Of a stretch of DNA of 64,000 bases, positions 38,307 to 46,522 are shown one piece after another. Each line of letters begins with the position of its first letter. The first letter of the stretch is position 1. The notes under the pieces were generated by a model. The model saw only the letters and a program-made list of their open reading frames with translations. It did not search any database and was not told the DNA's origin. The translations under genes and the position numbers were made by a program. The stretch lies in contig JAHRYV010000009.1 in NCBI GenBank assembly GCA_020621965.1, forward strand, positions 1 through 64,000, in the 5' to 3' direction. The DNA comes from Curvibacter sp. (GTDB taxonomy: Bacteria; Pseudomonadota; Gammaproteobacteria; Burkholderiales; Burkholderiaceae_C).

Positions 38307-40667
38307 CGACAACAGCGGCGGGCCACCGCCTGCGACTACGACCGCTTCGAGAGCCGCCTGTACCTGGTGGCCGGCAACGGCATCGCCACCAGCTACAGCT
38401 ACGACCCGGCCAACCGCCGCCTGGCCCGGCTGCAGTCGGGCCTGAGCAGAACCCCCGGCGAAGTGGCCGGCAGCCTGCAAGACCTGGCCTACGGCTATGA
38501 CAGCGTGGGCAACATCCTGAGCCTGGCCGACAGCGCCCCCATCCCGAAAAGCAACGAATTCGGCGGGCAGAGCACGCAGAACTTCCACTACGACGACCTG
38601 TACCGCCTGATCAAGGCCCAGGGTGTCTACACCACCGCGCGCGAAGTGCAGAACTACGACTTCGCGATGCAGTTTGATGCCATCCACAACATCACCAACA
38701 AGTACCAACAGCACACCGTGGCCAAGACCGGCGGTAGCTCGCGGATCGAAACCGCCACCAGCTACGACTGGGCCTACGCCTACCGGCAACGCAGCCACAC
38801 CCAGCCGCACGCCCCAACAACGATCGGCAACCGCACCTTCGACTACGACGAAAACGGCAACCAGACCGGCTGGCAAAACCTGGACAACGGCACCCGAAGA
38901 ACTATCGTCTGGGACGAAGACAACAGAATCAGAGAGGTGCAAGACCCCAAACACGGCGCCGCCTTCAGCTACGACGACCGCGGCGACAGAAAGCTCAAGA
39001 AGAGCCAGTACGGCGAGACCGCCTACATCAACCAGTTCTTCACGGTCAGGAACGGGGCCATCGCCTCTACCCACGTCTATGCCGGCACCAGCAGGATCGT
39101 CACCAAGCTGGGCGCGGGCACGCCGGTGGGCAAGGTGACGAACAACACCAAGGGCACCGGCAACCTGAGCACGGCAGACGCCAGCCTGACGGAGTATGTG
39201 GCGCCGGATGGGACGGGCACGACGACGACGACCGCCACGACGGCAACGATAGCGGCCACCACCACTCTGAGCAAAGGCCAGGGACAGGGCAACAAGCCGA
39301 CCGGAAACCTCGCCGCGCTGGGGAGAGGGCAGGGAGAGGGGCAAGCCAACCCGGCCAGCATGGGCAGCTTCCCCGGCCAGGGCATGGCCCACCGTAGCGA
39401 GCGCGCCAACGAAGTCGCCCGCAACAGCGAGAAGAACAAACACCTTAACGGCGGCGATCCGGGCGGGGCGCAGGGCGCTGTCAACAGCAACGCCGGCGGC
39501 CATGAAAGCAATGCCGGCGGCAACGGCGGCGGCAACGCCTACGCCTGGGGCCGCAGCGAGCAGGGCCGGGGCAATGCCGGCGGCAACCCGGACCATGCCG
39601 GCGGTGGTCAGGGTGCCGGTGCGGGCAGTGGCGTTGGCAGTGGTGGAGGCTCCGGCAACGGTGCCGGCAACACCAGCGGCGGCGGCACTGCCGGCAGCGG
39701 CGAAGGCCGCGAGTTCATCTACTTCTACCACCCGGACCACCTGGGCTCCACCGCCTACGTCACCGACGAGAAAGCCCAGCGCTACGAACACCTGGCCTAC
39801 TTCCCCTTTGGCGAGACCTGGGTGCAGGAGAGCACGGCCACCTGGCGGGTTCCGTACCAGTACACCGCCAAGGAGATGGACTCGGAGACGGGGCTGTATT
39901 ACTTCGGGGCGCGGTATTACGATCCGAGGACGTCGGTTTGGGCTAGTGCGGATCCGATCCTGAGCAGATATTTGCCGAGCACCCCTCATGAAGAAATGGG
40001 CTTGGTAAAGCTGCGGATGCCCGCAGTCCAAAACCCATTACCGAAATTCAACTTGCCAGGGATGGGCGGGGTTTTTAATCCGGCGAATTTGGCGCTATTT
40101 AGCTATGCGCATCAAAACCCGTTGCGGTATGTTGATCCAGATGGGCGGCAAGTGCTTAATGGTGAGACAGAGGCACCTGTATTTGAGAAAAAAGGTGAGG
40201 TGCGAGGCGCAGAGTGGAAGGTCGCTGGACAGGTTACGGTCGGAAATAATAGCGGAGGGCCGTATGTATCCAAACCAAAAGTAGAGGCTAGTATTAGTTT
40301 TCAGAAAAAAGGGCAACCGTATACTCCCAATACAGGTGCAGGGGAGCCGCCAAGAAATCAAGGAGACCCAGAGAAGCAAGCGAAAGATGCTGCAACTGAT
40401 TTCGTGCTAGCCGCCGCTAGTGCTGTAGCGGGAACGGATGTGGGTCAAGCAATAAAAGATAAGACAGGAAAAGATGTCAAACCTCAGTCTGACCCATCTG
40501 TTGGGTTGCCTCAGATTGTGACCCCCATACTGTTTGAGGCCGGTGTTAGTTTGTGGCTGCAGAATGGAATTCAGGTGGGTCCTGTCAATAATAATTTCTG
40601 GGCCGACGGTCTATATAGGAATAATGGTCCGACTACGTTTGGGTTAATGCTTTTTGTGAGATTTTGA
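38307..40667 (+). pseudogene. RHS-repeat protein, 5'-truncated, with variable C-terminal tip
   Basis: The frame opens after a TGA at 38304 and could only start internally (GTG 38367). RHS-type sequence (CDYDRFESRLYLV) is already present before that GTG, so the large N-terminal part is missing. Features in order: RHS repeats, a Gly/Asn/Ser-rich insert (~39470-39700), the core-associated hallmark HPDHLGSTAYVTD, then ETGLYYFGARYYDPRTSVW and YVDPDGRQ. After ~40140 comes a ~175-residue tip of clearly lower GC with no recognised family. Full RHS proteins deliver C-terminal toxins. This remnant lacks the shell and delivery region, so it is probably an orphan tip module. Confidence 0.8.
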
Positions 40668-40668
40668 A

Positions 40669-42291
40669 GTGAACTTCGAATATTTGTTTGAGCGGTATTG
40701 GCCATTCGTTGGACGCATACTGCATCTCTGCCTGCGGCTCACGCTTGCGTTTACAGTGAGTATGGCTTTTATCGCGCATGCAGGACTGCAAGAAGATGTT
40801 GGGGCGGCATCGAATGCATTTGATCGAGACGATCACGAGCAAGCCATCAAACTATACAGTCGCATACTAGAGTACCCAGATTTATCGATTGAGTTGAGGG
40901 ATGCTGCTTATTTCAATCGGGCCATTATGTACCGGACGGCAGGCTCATATGAGTTAGCCATTGATGATTTCACCAAACTCATCCGTGAAGAAAAATATCT
41001 TTATTTGTCATATCTACATCGAGGCATGACATATTTATTCAAGGGTAACAATCAAGCAGCGCTCAAGGATTTGGATGCAGCCATTCGTCTCAACAGGACT
41101 TCCGAGGCTTTGTACAGTAGGGGGATGATTTACCGTTATTCGGATGACGCGAAAAAAGCTCTAATCGATCTTGAAGAAGCACTTCAGGTTGACCCGAATA
41201 ATCACATCGCTTTCTATGAGAGGGGGGTTGCATATGCGATGAGTGGTCAATATGAAAAAGCCATTGCCGACTTTCATCACGCAATCAAATACTTTCCAAA
41301 CGAGGCGAAAATGTATTCTTCTCGTGGGCTTGCATATCTGCAAAACATGCAAGCAGATCGGGCCTTGACCGATTTTGATGTGGCCATTCGATTGGAGCCG
41401 AATAATGGAGAGATATATCGCAGGCGCGGGATGGCTCTGGCTGACTTGGGGCGTGTCAAAGAGGCACTGGGTCCATATGCGATGGCCCGCCGGCTTAACC
41501 CAGATAACAGCGATGTTTACGCTAGTGAAGGTAAAGCATACCTCAGGCTGTTGGAAGTCGATAAAGCACTTGATGATTTTAATACAGCACTGCGCCTCAA
41601 CTCGCTCAATGAGCTTGCATATTTGAACCGTGGTCTGGCCTATATGCATAAAGAGGAATTCAAGAAGGCTCTAGATGATTTGGATAGGGTGTTGCACTTG
41701 GATCCGCAGTCGGCCGATGCATTGGGGTATAGAGCTTTGGCGCAAATTTATCTTGGGAATTTTGAATTGGCTATGGCTGATCTTGAGACTGCGGTCTCGT
41801 TGAAGCCCAAAGACATAGTCAATCTTCGAATTCTTGGTTTTCTATATTTCGGGCTGGGGCAATATCAGAAAGCCGAGGACGTGTTTGAGCGTCAGATCAG
41901 AATCGCCAACCGCATGGAGGCGAGTTTTTGGCGCCACCTGTCGCGAGTGCGTATGGGCAAGGCAACTGCCACAGAACTTGAAGTGGATGTTGCCAAGATG
42001 GATATTTCTGGATGGCCGAGGCCTTTGATCAATTTTTATCTTGGGAAAGAGAGTCTTGCTGAGCTGTTGGTTAAGGCAAAACATGAAAGCAAAGAGATCG
42101 AACGCTTTCATCTCTGTCAGGTCGCTTTGCTCCGAGGAGAGCTCCGGATTGGTGTGGGCGACACAAAGGACGCAAGCACCTTGTTTAAGGAGGCTGTGAA
42201 AACCTGCCCGTACGCCTACCCGGAACGAGCATTCGCAGAAATCGAATTGAGGAAGGCGGGCGCTGTCCCGAGTATCGGAAAGGGAAACTGA
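40669..42291 (+). CDS. Exported TPR-repeat protein
   Basis: 540 residues, GTG start one base after the RHS stop. An N-terminal hydrophobic stretch (~18-37, LHLCLRLTLAFTVSMAFIAHA) looks like a signal peptide or anchor. It is followed by about eleven tetratricopeptide repeats, with typical pieces such as YFNRAIMYRTAGSYELAIDDF and AYLNRGLAYMHKEEFKKALDDL. Base composition is AT-richer than flanking genes, like the RHS tip, pointing to joint transfer. By position it could be an immunity protein or chaperone for the tip, but TPR proteins are diverse and this is inference. Confidence 0.78.
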   Translation: MNFEYLFERYWPFVGRILHLCLRLTLAFTVSMAFIAHAGLQEDVGAASNAFDRDDHEQAIKLYSRILEYPDLSIELRDAAYFNRAIMYRTAGSYELAIDDFTKLIREEKYLYLSYLHRGMTYLFKGNNQAALKDLDAAIRLNRTSEALYSRGMIYRYSDDAKKALIDLEEALQVDPNNHIAFYERGVAYAMSGQYEKAIADFHHAIKYFPNEAKMYSSRGLAYLQNMQADRALTDFDVAIRLEPNNGEIYRRRGMALADLGRVKEALGPYAMARRLNPDNSDVYASEGKAYLRLLEVDKALDDFNTALRLNSLNELAYLNRGLAYMHKEEFKKALDDLDRVLHLDPQSADALGYRALAQIYLGNFELAMADLETAVSLKPKDIVNLRILGFLYFGLGQYQKAEDVFERQIRIANRMEASFWRHLSRVRMGKATATELEVDVAKMDISGWPRPLINFYLGKESLAELLVKAKHESKEIERFHLCQVALLRGELRIGVGDTKDASTLFKEAVKTCPYAYPERAFAEIELRKAGAVPSIGKGN

Positions 42292-42373
42292 CATTCCCCT
42301 GAGTTGTCCCGTTGTCCCGTCCAAACTGTCCACGCACTGATTGCGTCTGCCTGCCGGTCACTTTTTTGACCGT

Positions 42374-42399
42374 CAGTGCTGCTGGCGCACTGATTTTTT
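42374..42399 (+). terminator. Rho-independent terminator after the TPR gene
   Basis: Stem CAGTGC (42374-42379) with GCACTG (42387-42392), a 7-base loop, then A and six T (42394-42399). It lies 82 bp after the TPR stop, so it likely ends the RHS-TPR transcript. A shorter GGTCA/TGACC stem lies just before it. The remaining spacer to 42545 shows no gene; frames there are shadows of the transposase. Confidence 0.6.
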
Positions 42400-42545
42400 G
42401 CCGTTGATTGCCTGCTTCTTCAGCAGTCGCTCGCCGGCTTTTCCGTCGTTCCCCCGGTTTTCCACCTCCCGCGCGCCGCTACCCCCGGCCAACCCTCGTT
42501 GACCGTGGACAGTGATGTTCTGCTTCCTTCCTCTCCCGCCGCCTG

Positions 42546-43460
42546 TCACCTTCGCAGGTAATACCCCGTCAACATCCCACCCCAGCCCTCGAACCAGATC
42601 GCCTGCTTCGGAGCCCTGGCATACGGGTCGATCCCGCTCCAGGCCTCGGCCGGCGTCAGCCCGCCCAGGTTCTGATGCGGCCGCACGTGGTTGTACCAAG
42701 TGCGGAACTCGGCCATCAACCGGGACAGCGCAGCCTGCGAGTCCACCTCCAGTTGATCCAGCTTGTGCTTGAGCGTGCCGAACAGCCGCTCGATGCGCCC
42801 ATTCATCCACGGGCAGCCTGGCACGGTGAACTGTTGGCGGATGCCGGCCCAGGCGCAGACCACCCGGAACCTCCAACTCCGGAACACCGAGTCGTTGTCC
42901 GTGCGTATCGCTCTGGGCTTGCCGAACCGCCCGATGACCAGAAACAGATGTCCCAGCAGCGTCCAGGCGTTTCTGTGCTGCAACACCTCCAATGCCAGCA
43001 AGGCCCGCGTGCCATGGTCCTCGATGCCAAGAATCGAGTGAATCTCCCCAGACATGTCCCCCTTGCCCGTCATGTCCAGCGCCCAGATGTGGTTGCTCGG
43101 CACGACGCGTGGCGGTCGCTGCTTGATCAACCGGCGCAGCACCTCCACCTCATGGCGATGTCGGCGCACCGTGTAAGCCACATAGGACTTGCTCACCGTC
43201 ATCTTGGTGCGGGCGGCATGCAGCCGATTGAACAGCCTCTCGATGGCGCGACAACCCTTGTTTGTCAACGCCGCCAGCCGCAACACCTCACGCTTGACCC
43301 ACTCGGGTTTGCGCTGGCCACGGCAGGCACTTGGCGTACGAAGACGTGCACGAAACCCGCGCGGCGCTACAGGCCGCAGACCACCCAGCCCGCATGTGCC
43401 GCGGTAAAGCAACACCAGCCCACGGAGCAGCCAGGCAAAAACGAACAGCACGACTCCCAT
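42546..43460 (-). mobile_element. DDE integrase-type transposase
   Basis: 304-residue integrase-core transposase (rve fold). A hydrophobic N-terminal segment and HTH-like region (VLRLAALTNKGCRAIERLFNRL) precede the catalytic domain. The DDE triad is readable as Asp in WALDMTG, Asp in IRTDNDSVF and Glu in NGRIERLFGTLK, then WYNHVRPHQNLGGLTP near the end. I found no convincing terminal inverted repeats or target duplication, so element boundaries are unknown and it may be immobile. It stands opposite the RHS-TPR genes. The IS family is uncertain (IS3/IS481-like). Confidence 0.8.
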
Positions 43461-43562
43461 GGCCCGAGCATGCCAGGGGCGTCAGGGTGACGGGCGCTAT
43501 TTCCTGCGCGCTATATCTGCCAGGGAGTGAAGAGGATCGGGTAGGGAGAGAAATCACGCACG

Positions 43563-43680
43563 TTGGCTTGCGCTGAATACATCCGCGATCAGATCCTGGA
43601 CCTGCAGCAGTTGCGGCCGCAGGATGTCGTCGAACTCATCCGCCATTCGAGCGCAATTCCAACGATACGCAAGTACGTGG
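43563..43680 (+). pseudogene. comB 3'-end remnant (duplicate)
   Basis: 43563-43648 matches comB 38003-38088 with 6 differences in 86 bp (about 93%). It then jumps over 111 bp and resumes at about 43649-43677, matching comB 38200-38228 less closely (SAIPTIRKY against SAIPAIRKY). The deletion is in frame. Upstream of 43563 there is no similarity to comB. So a second, internally deleted comB tail stands on the far side of the RHS/TPR/transposase island, evidence of duplication and rearrangement around comB. Confidence 0.85.
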
Positions 43681-43729
43681 CGCAGTCGGGCGCTGTGGTT
43701 GTGGGTTCAGTTCTGGACGGCCCCCATAG

Positions 43730-43748
43730 AAAGTTGACTTGCAACTTT
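43730..43748. repeat. Hairpin AAAGTTG/CAACTTT
   Basis: AAAGTTG (43730-43736) and CAACTTT (43742-43748) form a perfect 7-bp stem with a 5-base loop. It lies in the AT-rich non-coding stretch 43690-43828 between the comB remnant and the dif-like site. No T-run follows, so it is not a clear terminator. The stretch holds no gene that I can support. Confidence 0.5.
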
Positions 43749-43828
43749 AGAAACAAGTAAAAAGACATTGATTTAGCTCGATTTTTAAAAAACAGAGTTT
43801 TGAGGAGACCTTGGGGATGGTTTGTTTA

Positions 43829-43856
43829 ACTTCATACGATGTATATTATGTTAACT
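43829..43856. other. dif: dif-like site (XerC/XerD recombination site)
   Basis: 28 bp with the dif layout: left arm ACTTCATACGA, centre TGTATA, right arm TTATGTTAACT. Against E. coli dif the centre is identical, the XerD-side arm matches 10 of 11, and the XerC-side arm is weaker (about 7 of 11 against a relaxed proteobacterial pattern). The XerC arm is repeated inverted just outside: CTTCATACG (43830-43838) and CGTATGAAG (43859-43867) with 20 bp between. Gene orientation changes here from mainly + to mainly -, as expected at a terminus. It could instead be a dif-like junction of a Xer-dependent element. Confidence 0.65.
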
Positions 43857-43878
43857 AACGTATGAAGACAGCGACGGC

Positions 43879-44784
43879 TTAGCTCACCTTGAAACGAACG
43901 GTCGGAACGCTGGAATCCGAGAACGGCGCCCCCAGGCCGATTTCCCCTTCGCCATACAGCACACACTCCTCGCGCCGCAGCAGCACCTCGGAGCGTGAGC
44001 CCGAGAAACGGATCCAGGTTCCATAGCTGCTGACATCCACCAGCATGATGCGGCCATTGCGCCATTCCAGCCGGACGTGCGTGCGGGACACGCGCGGGTC
44101 GGCGACGATGAACTCGCAGTGACGGATGCGCCCCACATGGATGGGGAGATCGAAGCACATATAGGTGCGGGTCTGGTCCAGGAAACTCAGCTCGACGACC
44201 TGCCCCAGGGCGTCGCCCTTGGCGTCCTGACCGTAGTTGCCCTGCATGGTGATGAAGTCGCTGGACTCGTCCTCGTGCCATTCGACCTGATGCACCGGAC
44301 AAGGTTCCACCCGCCCCCGTACATTGATCTGGCCGAGCGGTCGATAGCGGATGCCACCGGCCCCCCGGGTGTAGTCGAGGTCGGGGCTGCTGACCCAGAT
44401 CTCGTGGGGGCCGGCCAGGTCGGACAGGCGGGAGGCCACGTTGACGGCATCACCGTAGCAGTCCCCGTTGACGATCTCCACCTCGCCCGTTGCCACGCCC
44501 ACCCGGATCGGCAGGTGTTCCGCCGGGGGTTGTTGCAGGAGGTTGGCCTGGTGCTGTCGTTGCAGTTCGACCACCGCGTCAACGGCGACAGCGGCTTTCG
44601 GAAAGACGATCAGCACACCGTCGCCCAGGGTCTTGATGACCTTGCCCCCCCTGGCCTGCATCAGCTTGCAGATCCAGTGCGTCAGATGCGTCACGGTCCG
44701 GGTGGCCCTGAGATTCCCCAGCGTCTCGAAAACGGAAGTGCTGCCGGCCAGGTCTGTGAAAACAACGGTGGTGTGGACACCCAT
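43879..44784 (-). CDS. Class III adenylate/guanylate cyclase with C-terminal FHA domain
   Basis: 301 residues. The catalytic domain (1-165) keeps both metal Asp residues (Asp11 in VVFTDLAGS and Asp55 in TLGDGVLIVF) and the transition-state pair Asn115/Arg119 in GDAVNVASRL, so it should be active. The FHA domain (~205-290) shows HVGR, VADPRVSRTHVRLE and SSYGTW, the phospho-Thr-binding residues. It lacks membrane helices. cAMP is the likely product but the base-selecting residues were not resolved. Its stop is 12 bp from the inverted repeat around the dif-like site. The CRP-like site of the chemosensory operon makes a shared cAMP circuit plausible. Confidence 0.88.
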   Translation of the reverse strand: MGVHTTVVFTDLAGSTSVFETLGNLRATRTVTHLTHWICKLMQARGGKVIKTLGDGVLIVFPKAAVAVDAVVELQRQHQANLLQQPPAEHLPIRVGVATGEVEIVNGDCYGDAVNVASRLSDLAGPHEIWVSSPDLDYTRGAGGIRYRPLGQINVRGRVEPCPVHQVEWHEDESSDFITMQGNYGQDAKGDALGQVVELSFLDQTRTYMCFDLPIHVGRIRHCEFIVADPRVSRTHVRLEWRNGRIMLVDVSSYGTWIRFSGSRSEVLLRREECVLYGEGEIGLGAPFSDSSVPTVRFKVS

Positions 44785-45136
44785 GCGGTAGCTTCAGTTG
44801 GTGACGGTTGTGTACGAGACGAGTTTAGGGCATAGCCGCAGGCTTGAATACCAAGGGCGCGCCCTCGGCGGCGGACCTTCGGCACTTGACTCAGCGGTCG
44901 GAGGCACACCTCGTTCCGGTCGCTGCCGGGTTGATGCGCCGCCCCGCGCCGCTGATCTACCCCAGGACGACCGGATCAGGATACGTATTTGAGCATTGCT
45001 TGATGTATCCGGGGTAAGCGATTGAATTTCTTGTTGTTTTCCACGCATTCCTCGTGGATTACCCTATTGCCGAACTGGCCCGGGCCGATTAACCTCATGC
45101 CTGTTGTTGGGAAGTCTTATCCATAAAGACCAAAAC
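44785..45136. other. Intergenic region with two inverted repeats
   Basis: 352 bp between divergent genes with no supportable ORF. It contains GGATAC/GTATCC (about 44978-45010), arms separated by ~21 bp, and TCCACG/CGTGGA (about 45041-45059), a 6-bp stem with a 7-base loop. Both divergent promoters must lie here but I cannot place them confidently. No tRNA or riboswitch is seen. Confidence 0.4.
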
Positions 45137-45481
45137 ATGAACCGATTGGCTAGCCAATTCATCAGCAGCATGCAAGGGCTGTTGGGTCTGTCCGTTCCGG
45201 ACGAAGGCCGCCATGCCTGCCGTATCGAAGACATCCGCCAGGCCATGCTGGACTCCCTGGGTGACGAGGGCTGCACTTGCTACCCCCACATCGAACGCCG
45301 CGTGCTGTTCGCACCGGACCTGCAGGGCCTCTGGTATTTGCGCAGCGACATCATGGTGGTCCTCTCTTCCTTGCAAGGCGAGATGATCGCCAGCCAGCGC
45401 ATCCGGCAGATCACCCGCATGTTTGAGGGCCTCCTGCCCGGCAGCATGGTCAGCCGCCCGGCCGCTGCCGGCCGCCGCTGA
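45137..45481 (+). CDS. Hypothetical protein
   Basis: 114 residues, no family recognised. Visible elements: an amphipathic N-terminal helix (RLASQFISSMQGLLGL), a Cys pair in GCTCYPHIERRVLF, then YLRSDIMVVLSSLQGEMIASQ and an Ala/Arg tail. No signal peptide or membrane helix. Codon use fits the genome, so it is probably native. It is flanked by the cyclase-FHA gene (divergent) and ldcA (convergent). ATG 45137 is used; an in-frame start at 45104 is possible but has no ribosome site. Confidence 0.65.
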   Translation: MNRLASQFISSMQGLLGLSVPDEGRHACRIEDIRQAMLDSLGDEGCTCYPHIERRVLFAPDLQGLWYLRSDIMVVLSSLQGEMIASQRIRQITRMFEGLLPGSMVSRPAAAGRR

Positions 45482-45523
45482 GAACACCAGCGTTCGGGCC
45501 GGGCGCGCCCGGCCACACGCACC

Positions 45524-46522
45524 TCAATCCCCCCAGACCAGCAGCACGTCGCGGCCCTGTACCTGCAGGTCACACCGCTTGCCCACCGGCAGCAGCACCT
45601 TGGTCGGCACGTGACCGAAGGGCAGATTGGTCAGCACCGGCACCTTGAGCCGGCTGCGCAGCCAGTTCAGCACGGACTGCAGCTGGAAGCCTTTGTCATG
45701 CGGCACCAGCCGGTACTCGGTGAACTGCCCGAGCACGATGGCCTTTTGCCGGGCCAGCACCCCGGCGTGCAGGAGCTGGGTCAGCATGCGTTCGATGCGG
45801 TACGGGTGCTCGGCCACGTCCTCCAGGAACAGGATGCCGTCCTGCACGGCCGGGAAATACGGCGTCCCCAGCAGCGCGCACAGCACGGCCAGGTTGCCGC
45901 CCCAGAGCGGGCTGTCCTGCACGGTGAAGTCCGCCGCCTCGCCCAGGCGCTTGGCGTGGAAGGCGCCGGCCTGCGCGATATCCTCCGCCCGCTCCTTGTG
46001 CTGGCGCCAGCCCGTGCCCTCCCCCTGGCCCAGGATCATGTCCTCGAAACAGGCTTCCATGATCTCGTCCGGACCACCTTTGCCCCCTGCCCCATGACCA
46101 TCGGCCGCATCGGCCTCGTCGCTGACGCCAAAGCCCTCGCACAGCGAGGGGCCGGCCCAGGTCGCGGCCCCGCTTTGCGCCAGCACCGCCAACTGGAAGG
46201 CCGTGAAATCGCTCAGGCCCACGAACTGGGTGCCGTTGCCGATGGCTTTCGCCACCGCCTTGTACTTGATGCCGTCGAGGATGCGCGTCAGGCCGTAGCC
46301 GCCGCGCGAAATCATGGCCACGTCGGCGCCACTGGCCGCGGCCCGGTGGATGGCCGCCAGCCGCATGCTGTCGTCCCCGGCAAAACGCTGGAAGGACGCC
46401 AGCGCCGCCTCGTCCACCTCGACCTCATGGCCCAGGGCCTGCAGGCGTTTGACGCCACGGCGAAAGGCGGCCTTGTCGCGCACGGCGCCGGAGGGGGAAT
46501 AGATGTAGATGTGTTTTTTCAT
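45524..46522 (-). CDS. ldcA: LD-carboxypeptidase
   Basis: 332 residues of the S66 serine peptidase family, which trims the terminal D-Ala from tetrapeptide stems in murein recycling. Landmarks are IYSPSGAVRDKAAF at the start, ISRGGYGLTRIL, VGLSDFTAFQLAV (nucleophile-region equivalent of GYSD) and a C-terminal LPFGHVPTKVLLPVG. A ~20-residue Asp/Gly-rich insert (near DEADAADGHG) is unusual. The start overlaps the stop of the tadA fusion gene (ATGA). It is likely cytoplasmic. Confidence 0.88.
   Translation of the reverse strand: MKKHIYIYSPSGAVRDKAAFRRGVKRLQALGHEVEVDEAALASFQRFAGDDSMRLAAIHRAAASGADVAMISRGGYGLTRILDGIKYKAVAKAIGNGTQFVGLSDFTAFQLAVLAQSGAATWAGPSLCEGFGVSDEADAADGHGAGGKGGPDEIMEACFEDMILGQGEGTGWRQHKERAEDIAQAGAFHAKRLGEAADFTVQDSPLWGGNLAVLCALLGTPYFPAVQDGILFLEDVAEHPYRIERMLTQLLHAGVLARQKAIVLGQFTEYRLVPHDKGFQLQSVLNWLRSRLKVPVLTNLPFGHVPTKVLLPVGKRCDLQVQGRDVLLVWGD

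Noticed and set aside
42292-43562. Complete insertion sequence with defined ends
   Set aside because: No matching terminal inverted repeats or target-site duplication could be found on either side of the transposase.
43829-43856. Attachment site of a Xer-exploiting element bounding the RHS island
   Set aside because: No second dif-like site was found at the other side of the island, so this remains only an alternative.
43829-43867. loxP-like resemblance
   Set aside because: The left half resembles loxP loosely, but the right arm does not. The match to dif in centre and XerD arm is much better.
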